Shown in pieces: positions 57,074-64,000 of a stretch of DNA of 64,000 nucleotides. The notes beneath the pieces are model-generated. The model saw only the letters and a program-made list of their open reading frames with translations. It did no database searches and had not been told where the DNA came from. The stretch is taken from positions 62,001 through 126,000 of the forward strand of contig JAKJXP020000026.1 of assembly GCA_022225965.2 (NCBI GenBank). Reading direction: 5' to 3'. Within the stretch, counting starts at the first letter, position 1, and each line of letters starts with the position of its first letter. The position numbers and the translations under genes are program-made. Source of the stretch: Diatrype stigma (taxonomy: Eukaryota > Ascomycota > Sordariomycetes > Xylariales > Diatrypaceae).

Positions 57074-58907
57074 CTCTACCCCAGCAGGTAGCCAGACATA
57101 TCACTCGGGCCCCCACTGACGACGCGTCCGCCGTGGACCATGGCAGCTGCTGCATGGTTTATTCAAGATCGCTGGCATCGCATCGTATTCTATGGAATGA
57201 CATCTGTTCTATGTATCCTTTAGAATGAGATTACTAGGACGTGCTAAGCCTCCTCCTCCTCTCTTTGTCTGACCTCGAGCAGATTGCTGTGTGTCCAAGC
57301 TTGGGTCAAACCTTCGTCCCTCGTACTCCCTGTTGTCATGGCGAGTCCCGGACAGCATCGGGCGACGAGAGAGACAGACAGATCTCTTTCCCCCTTTCGG
57401 ATTTTCGGACTTGGTTCCTCATTCACAGCACCGAGCTCTTCGAATGTCCAGTCTTAAAACCTTAAAGCAGGCCAGTTAGGCGTAGTCAGGTCCCGTCGGC
57501 ATCTGAACAGCGGCCTAGCGAAACCCCTAACTACCTATCTAAAGGCCTACCGGCATAGTCATGTGCATAATGGGCCATTCCGGCGGTGTCTTCGTCCTTC
57601 TTTGTCTCCTGATCCCGCAATCAGACTACTGGATATCATGGAAACTTTGCAAACCGTAGACTATTAGGTAGTTACATGACAGTCCGAGAAATCATATTTA
57701 TCGAGTGCGTGCGGTCCTCTAGAAAGTCCTTGCGCCTTTTGTTCCGATCTGCCTACCTTGCCGCCTACTAATTAGTACTTACTGGGCTGCCTGGGTGCCT
57801 GGGTGGGATACCTGTCAGACAGGCTGTATGCAGATGTCGAACAGTCTAAACTTGAAGCCCGGAAGGCTTGCCGATCGACCATCTATCTGCCTTTTCTCTC
57901 TCTTTTGTCTTTGTTCTTCCCTTTCTTTCATCATGAAAATCCCAATTCTGCAGATCAAACAAGATTCCTTCCTCCCAGAGTGCCGAGCCCGTCACGCACC
58001 TGGCACCTAGCACCATCGAGCGACCCATTTACCCCGTCTATCCCGTCTATAAGCCTCCTGTCTCGTCGCTCAACACAATCAATGTAAGAGCTGAATCTCA
58101 AACTTTGTTGCTTTCCCCATTGACCTTCGTCCGCGCTGCTACGTACTATTTGTGAGCTAAACTCATTAGTCTCGTAAAAAGGCAAGTCGTCGTAGGCATT
58201 TCCTTCTCTCGTGCTGAGCCCCCTTTTCCTCGTAAACTTTACTCAGATTCGCTAGTTAGGGCATTGCAGCCGGAGTCCCGGAGCGACGAGCGTAGGTGGT
58301 TTTAGTTTATTGGTTATCTAGTTGCATGGTGCATGCTTGTCTTCCCCTGCTGGGGTATCGTCATTATGCCCTTCAGTTTGGGATCTACCTACCTCTTGCT
58401 GAAGTAATATAAGCGTCTGGTCCGAGGCAGCTGGGTTGTCGAACGGCGATGGCACTTCCCCAGTCGACGATTCCATATCCATCGACGTCAGCTTGGCCGA
58501 CTCGACTTGTTGTTCAAACCCTTGTTGCCGAGCCTTTCGAGTCCGTTGGTATGGGAAGTGGTTTGAAAATTTTACTCATGCACGGGAACAGCCATGAATT
58601 TAGTCGAAGCTCATTTGCGACGCAGTGAAGTTTGGAGATGCAGTCACGTAAGCGATTGGCGCAGCTCATGCACACAACCAACTGCATATCAGTTCGGATT
58701 AACCATCTGTGTATAAAGGAGGTACTTAACCCCTATGCCTCGAACTCCACCCACCAGGCAAGCTGGCAACGCCAGGTGTCGCGAGACCAATGCTTTCTAT
58801 TATACATAACATAACACAATACCCAGTGACCGTCTACTCCAGGAAATTTAGGATTTCTCCAGTCATCTGTTCAAGATTTTGGGAAACCATGTAGACAATA
58901 ACCCAAG

Positions 58908-61739
58908 TTACCCGTGTTGACGATACATGGGCCCCCGCGGATCGTCAGCATAAACCACCTCGGGCTCTGCTGCACGCGGCCGTTCGATGTAGGTGACTTC
59001 ATCATCTCGGGGTAGAGGCCTCTCATAGTAACGCTCTACCGGCCGAACGCTGAACTCCCGTCGGGGTAACTCTGCCTCAACTGGTCTAACACCATAATCC
59101 GGAATCATGGGAGGCATAGCCTCACGCCTGGCCTCCGGATGAACGCTCGCAGCATACTGCCTTGGAGGAATCTCAGGTCTAGTGCTCTGCAGCCTACCAT
59201 ATGGGACCGTCTCTGCAGGTCGGACACTTGCCGACCTTGGGAGATACTCTCGCGTAAAGTCTTCAGGTATACGTCTATCAGCAGCCCCTCCGTATTGAAC
59301 GTATTCTCGAGGATGCTCGTGGGCAGGCTGTACAGGGTAGTCACGCTCGCGATAACCCCTGTACTCTGTACCACGATAGTCTGGCTGGGTTACCACCCGT
59401 CTCGAAGGTACAGCTGGCGATGCACGCCGATAGATAACGCCGTCCTGCTCAAATGTATCGACACCTGCCATGCGGGATGGTGCACGCACCGGCGCCCGCT
59501 CGTAGATAATCTCGGGATTTTCTGGTCCATTGCTAGGCATAACTGGAGGGCGAGTAGTAGCAGGACGTATCGGTTCAATATACTGTCGGCCGTATTCATC
59601 GACTAAGATACGAGTAGGAGGGGCGATGGGAGGGCCCATGATGGGAGGAGAGCGCCTCTCAGTCATTACAGGCGAGCGAGATCTACCGCGGCCAAGGTAA
59701 GGTCGAACACTCACTCGACCATTTCTAGGATACGCAGAAGCTTCTTGATAGATGGGCTGGGCGACAGAGTAGGATGCTGACCGCATTGGTCGCTCCTCGC
59801 TCCCACCGTAAGGGACCGTATAACCCAGCGGCGATTGAATCCGGCGCACATACTGGATTGGCGCTCCTCCTGGCCCCCGCTCCTCGTATACAATGCGCTC
59901 CGGTCGTCGGTCTTCATATACAATGTGCTCTGGCCGCTGGCTTGCTGGCGCCACTGAATAGCGCAGCTGGCGCGCATACGGTTCTTCTGCTCTCTCCCAG
60001 CCGTATGGAAGCCTCTCTTCCTGCACGGGAATAGGTGCGTGATACTCACGTTGTACTCTTGAGACTGGGCGTTCTAATATCGGTTCATCGTAAGCGAGGT
60101 CTTCTGCTTGTCTCTGTAACGGTCGCTGTCGCTTGGGCGGGCGTGCAAATTGCGGCGCCGAGAGTGGCGATGGAGATCGAGGCTCAGGTTTGATATCGGG
60201 GGATGTCGGTGCAGTATGTGTTCTATTGTCCGCCTTCCGCTTGTTCTTCTTGTTCTTCTTCTTCTTACCACCCCTGTCACCCTGTGGAGAGCTTTCCGGA
60301 CTGGTGATCGCCTGCTGTTGCTGTTGTCGGAGAGCAGCGACTGGAGCAGGTGCAGCTTGTAATACACTGATATCTGGCTGGGTAATGTGTGGCTGATGGG
60401 CCAGAGCCAAGGGGGAAACGTGTGCAGGCTGAGGAGCATACGGAGATAAGTTATGCGCTCGAACTACCGGAGGCTCGCGGGTTCTGAAACCCGTATTATG
60501 CGATAGCTGGGGTAGATTCTGCATACGGTTGCTATCAGTAGGCTGATCAGAATCAGTATTACCAGAATCACCGCATCTGCTGGCAGCTCCGCTCTCGCCG
60601 GAACTAATGACTTGAGCTTCTATTTCATCTCTTCGGCGTGCCTGGCGGGGCCGGTTTGACTCATCACCCGGAAAGGGAACCTGCGGCGCCCTGGTTTGCT
60701 TCGGCAAGTTACCAGCCGGCGCTCCATTGCTTTGTGGAAACTGGCCAGCACTACGTGCACCGGAAACTAGAGGCGCACTATGACCAACATGTGGTTGCGG
60801 TTGCTGCAATGGCAGAGTGGCTATAGGAAAAGGGGCAGGGTTGAAATGCAACGTCGGCGAATACGCGTCATTCTGTGGCGGTGATTCGGGAGCATCGAGC
60901 TGCATCGGTACATCCTGGGATGGGGTCGGAGCTCGCGGGGAGGCGGTCAACTCGGGAGTATCGTGTTGGCTAGAGTAGAAGGTGTTGTCGTCAAACGAAT
61001 CACCCGAGTCGGTAGCATTAGAATTAATGTTAGCATCAGACGTGATCGGAGCAGAAGTAGCCTGGACTACAGTCAAGGCTTTAGCGAAGATGTCGGAGAG
61101 GTCAAGATCCTGGAGAGGCTCAGGTTGCTGCAAAGCAGCTTTCATAGCCGCCTTCCGCTCCTCAATCTGGTCCCTCAGACTCTTCTCTAGTCTCTGTCTT
61201 TGCAACTGCAGTTCTGCTTTGATCAGGTCGTCAGACTTCTCAAGCAAGACAGGATTGATTTCTGTTTTCCCCGAGCCGAAAGCTCTGGACGCGGCGGCGG
61301 GATTGGCAGAGGAACTAGGCTTTCCTACAGCAACAGCTGGCTGCTGGGAGTTTGTTTTGAATGACTGCATATTCTCCTTGTGATACTCATTGACACCAGA
61401 GGTACTAGGCAGAGAAGGGGCCGAAGGAGGTGCACTCTCTAGAGCAGAGGGAGCATTAGGTTGGGATGTGGCGATGGCTGAAGACTTCCCTTGAGTAGAA
61501 GCCGGAACCTTGATACGCGGGTGTTTCCCTGCTAATATGGTATCACGAAACTCAATGATCTTCTGATACTCGTGTATTTTCTCGAGGTCAGCACTAGGAA
61601 GTGTAGACAACGCAGGCAGCGCGGCTGATGGCAGCTGCTGTGAGCGCGTCTGTGAGTGGGAGTGCGACTGTGAGTGTGAGGGGCCAAAGGCCGATGGTTC
61701 TGTTGAGGTGGCCATGGTCATGATGGTAGACTGAGCCAT
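58908..61739 (-). CDS. uncharacterised 943-aa low-complexity protein
   Basis: Single exon, no named domain. The N-terminal part has a short likely helix, SADLEKIHEYQKIIEFRD, followed by GKHPRIKVP (about residues 50-77), which looks like the conserved core of such ascomycete proteins. A coiled coil follows near 168-205 (KAELQLQRQRLEKSLRDQI). The middle is Pro/Gln/Ser-rich with a lysine cluster GKKKKNKKNKRKA (about 493-505), a probable nuclear signal. From about 540 to the end the protein is dense in Arg, Tyr, Pro and Glu, with recurring ERPxxxY, RPVE and IVYEDRRPE-type motifs, suggesting a disordered nuclear or RNA-associated protein. The start at 61739 begins MAQSTIMTMATS; later Mets are possible. 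Confidence 0.8.
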   Translation of the reverse strand: MAQSTIMTMATSTEPSAFGPSHSQSHSHSQTRSQQLPSAALPALSTLPSADLEKIHEYQKIIEFRDTILAGKHPRIKVPASTQGKSSAIATSQPNAPSALESAPPSAPSLPSTSGVNEYHKENMQSFKTNSQQPAVAVGKPSSSANPAAASRAFGSGKTEINPVLLEKSDDLIKAELQLQRQRLEKSLRDQIEERKAAMKAALQQPEPLQDLDLSDIFAKALTVVQATSAPITSDANINSNATDSGDSFDDNTFYSSQHDTPELTASPRAPTPSQDVPMQLDAPESPPQNDAYSPTLHFNPAPFPIATLPLQQPQPHVGHSAPLVSGARSAGQFPQSNGAPAGNLPKQTRAPQVPFPGDESNRPRQARRRDEIEAQVISSGESGAASRCGDSGNTDSDQPTDSNRMQNLPQLSHNTGFRTREPPVVRAHNLSPYAPQPAHVSPLALAHQPHITQPDISVLQAAPAPVAALRQQQQQAITSPESSPQGDRGGKKKKNKKNKRKADNRTHTAPTSPDIKPEPRSPSPLSAPQFARPPKRQRPLQRQAEDLAYDEPILERPVSRVQREYHAPIPVQEERLPYGWERAEEPYARQLRYSVAPASQRPEHIVYEDRRPERIVYEERGPGGAPIQYVRRIQSPLGYTVPYGGSEERPMRSASYSVAQPIYQEASAYPRNGRVSVRPYLGRGRSRSPVMTERRSPPIMGPPIAPPTRILVDEYGRQYIEPIRPATTRPPVMPSNGPENPEIIYERAPVRAPSRMAGVDTFEQDGVIYRRASPAVPSRRVVTQPDYRGTEYRGYRERDYPVQPAHEHPREYVQYGGAADRRIPEDFTREYLPRSASVRPAETVPYGRLQSTRPEIPPRQYAASVHPEARREAMPPMIPDYGVRPVEAELPRREFSVRPVERYYERPLPRDDEVTYIERPRAAEPEVVYADDPRGPMYRQHG

Positions 61740-62769
61740 GATGGGCGAACGAAGGAATGCTAACTGATTAGTTAGATGCGCGTAACAGCTCTAGATCCAA
61801 CCCAACGCCGCCTGAAACCATGCAAAGTTATACAATCACGAGGATATCTGTTAATCGGCAGAAGGAGATGAAAATGGAGATGAAGATGGGATGAGCGTCT
61901 GTTCCTTGACGACTCTCCCTTGATGCAGTTACACGGCGATGATAAGGGAGAAAACAAACCGTCGGCAGTGCTTGCTTGCACGTCGACCTTTTTTATTCTT
62001 AATGAGCGCACAGGCAGGGCAGATAGTGAGACCCAGAAGCCTACGTACTAAGTTAGTGCATGCACTACGAAATACATAAGTACATACAACATACACCCAA
62101 TGTATTGTACATACCTCCCTCCTGCGTACCCGTGGACCTATGCAGGGATCCACGTTGCGACCTGGCATCTCGGCATCACTGAAATGGCATTGTGACAAAC
62201 CCATTCAAGCCATTCAACATGCCTACCTGAAGCCACTACCTGAAGCCACTACATGCCTACTTACGTACCTACATACTGCAGTATAAAAGACTCAGAGCCT
62301 ATCGTGTTCTATGCCTTGCACTGCGAAAGCGCCCGACCATTTTCTTCGCCGGTGACTCAAGGTGTCACAATACCCGACAGTTATTACAAATTTGAATTGT
62401 CGTTATAGAAGGTAGAAGGTCTTTCAATAAGCTTCAAACTGAGTAATATATAACCAGTAGATATAAAGGGGTAGTTAGCCTGCATAATAAACATGTTGAC
62501 ATCAAACCAAATATTGCCCTCAACCATAAATACACTCTGACTAGCTCGATCTCCGATCATCGACTTCATCATACACATATCATAGCCAACATCGGACCGC
62601 TTCTACTCTGTTCTACACCTTTGCCCTAAACCAAATAAATATTAGAAAATACCAGCAGCCTCAGAAATTTGAGTATTCGTCGGTCTTGTCACTCAATATA
62701 TACCAGGTCTTGCAACAACCATTCATCAGTAGGGACTCAAAGATCTAAAAGACATAACCAACCGTATCA
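61740..62769. other. divergent promoter region
   Basis: About 1 kb between divergent genes; no supported gene. Confidence 0.5.
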
Positions 62770-63708
62770 ATGGAATCGCAAAGCCCGAGCCTCGACGGGG
62801 CACCAGCAGACTCACGCCCAGTCTTGTTTTTGTAAAGCCACGTCCCATCCCAGAGGAGAGCATAACGAGTTGCTTATACTAACACTTGCTGTAGTGATAT
62901 CGACAATTGCTTATATCCCAGAAGTGAGTTTGCGCAAGCCACCACGATGGTCGGGCTTGGATGCTAACCTATGTCCCTACCCTCCCGCCAGGCGCGAAGG
63001 TGCACGACCTGATGGCGCAGCTGATAGACAAGTACTTCGCCACGCACCTCGGCCTCGAGGAAGAGGAGGCCATCCGGCTGCACAAGGAGTACTACACGAC
63101 GTACGGCCTGGCGATCGAGGGGCTGGTCCGGCACCACCAGATCGACCCCCTCGACTACAACGCCAAGGTGGACGACGCGCTGCCGCTCCAGGACATCATC
63201 AAGCCGAATCCGCAGCTGCGGAGGCTCCTGGAGGACATCGACAGGTCCAAGGTCAAGCTGTGGCTCCTGACGAACGCCTACGTCACGCACGGCCGGAGGG
63301 TCGTCAAGCTCTTGGGCGTGGAGGATCTCTTCGAGGGTCTGACGTACTGCGACTACTCGCGCATGCCCCTCGTTTGCAAGCCGCAGAAGGCCATGTTCGT
63401 CAAGGCCATGGAAGACGCCGGTGTACAACGGCCGGAGGACTGCTATTTTGTTGGTATGTGTGCTCACCTCTTACTTGCATTGCGATCCTCTGACCTTGAC
63501 CCCGAAGACGCTGTGTCGTGCTATGCTAAACTCTCATCTAGATGATTCGCATATAAATTGCGTAGGTGCAGCCGAGCTTGGCTGGACCGCAGCGCATCTT
63601 GTTGAAGAAGGGCTCCCTGAGCCAAAGACCAAGGCCTCACAATACCAAATCCGGCACTTGGAGGAGCTGCGGGTTACATATCCGCAGTTCTTCAAATACA
63701 ACGCCTAG
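62770..63708 (+). CDS. HAD-family pyrimidine 5'-nucleotidase (SDT1/PHM8-like)
   Basis: Dephosphorylates nucleoside monophosphates; yeast Sdt1 acts on UMP/CMP and Phm8 on several. 239 residues from four exons: 62770-62831, 62895-62923 (29 nt), 62992-63453 and 63542-63708. The catalytic motif I is rebuilt by the first joins: RPVLF + FDIDNCLYPR + SAKVHDLM, with nucleophile D22 and D24. Introns have GTAAAG, GTGAGT and GTATGT donors, and the second has a TGCTAACC branch. Downstream come the family signature KEYYTTYGLAIEGLVRHHQI, motif II LLTNAYVTH, the lysine of motif III in VCKPQKAMF, and motif IV split by intron 3 as CYFV + DDSHINCVGAAELGW. The protein ends QFFKYNA. Without the first two exons the frame starts mid-protein. 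Confidence 0.93.
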
Positions 63709-64000
63709 ATATAGATAGCAGCATATGGTATAGAAGTATAATAGTAGCCGCATTCAAGAATCTAATACCCCCTGCAGACACCCGAATTTCTTCAGACACA
63801 TATTGGGTCAAAACATATTCGAAGCCCAAAAACATAAATCGATGATTCAGTCTCTCTAGTACAATCAACCATTGCCCTGTCCGAAAAACGCCGTGCGTGC
63901 TCCTGGGTATCATATATCCATCTATCTCAGATGCCTTCTTCTATGCATAGGATAGGTGGTAATCACGGGCGCCGGATGCTACGAATAACGGCATCGAGCT
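63709..64000. other. 3' flank to the window end
   Basis: No feature seen after the nucleotidase stop. Confidence 0.5.

Larger units (their letters stand above)
54459..58907. other. gene-poor region with a MITE
   Basis: About 4.4 kb upstream of the KH gene and downstream of the 943-residue protein. It holds the GGT repeats near 54774-54840, the transposable element at 56347-56868 and a GTAT microsatellite. A stretch at 57795-58324 has a pyrimidine-rich leader and an intron-like piece (58083-58170, GTAAGAG ... GAGCTAAACTCATTAG) and may be a spliced noncoding transcript. Confidence 0.5.

Noticed and set aside
1..64000. CRISPR arrays, bacterial operons or a secondary-metabolite cluster
   Set aside because: Repeats are simple tandem types without spacers. 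Genes have spliceosomal introns, and no PKS, NRPS or terpene synthase is present.

Overview
The window is nuclear DNA of a filamentous ascomycete (Pezizomycotina), most likely a Sordariomycete. Genes are separated by long intergenic stretches rich in ACCTAGGTA-type words. They carry short introns of about 55-230 bp with GTAAGT-like donors and CTAAC/CTGAC branch sites. The gene set is typical of the group: URA5, NOG1, Rab GDI, eS17, fungal mitoribosomal proteins, and a HET-domain protein. The exact order cannot be fixed from the sequence alone. I see no mitochondrial or bacterial DNA, and no secure tRNA or rRNA gene.

Layout: 1-18 kb is a housekeeping block. It holds a BBC1-like SH3 protein (cut by the window edge), an RTR1-like CTD phosphatase, ribosomal protein eS17, mitoribosomal MRP51, a NECAP-like endocytic protein, an unknown protein, Rab GDI (8 exons) and mitoribosomal uL29m (MRPL4). 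From 17.9 to 32.2 kb lies about 14 kb with no gene I can support; it contains scattered simple repeats, a few orphan reading frames and perhaps decayed transposon sequence. From 32.2 to 44.3 kb come a C2H2/fungal_trans transcription factor, a 78-residue membrane protein with a 14-nt first exon, the ribosome-assembly GTPase NOG1 with an 8-nt microexon, URA5 and an AANAT/PAA1-type acetyltransferase. From 46 to 54.5 kb are a HET-domain protein fused to a C2H2-like zinc module and a multi-KH RNA-binding protein. From 54.5 to 64 kb is a gene-poor stretch holding a 522-bp MITE-like element with perfect 45-bp terminal inverted repeats and a 9-bp target duplication, then a 943-residue low-complexity protein and an SDT1-like pyrimidine 5'-nucleotidase.

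The genes are independent transcription units and do not form a biosynthetic cluster. Several share general roles: translation (eS17, MRP51, uL29m, NOG1), membrane traffic and endocytosis (BBC1, NECAP, GDI) and pyrimidine metabolism (URA5, SDT1-like). All exon joins below were derived by hand from splice motifs, reading-frame continuity and remembered family consensus. The most novel items are the MITE, the NOG1 microexon and the HET/zinc-module fusion.
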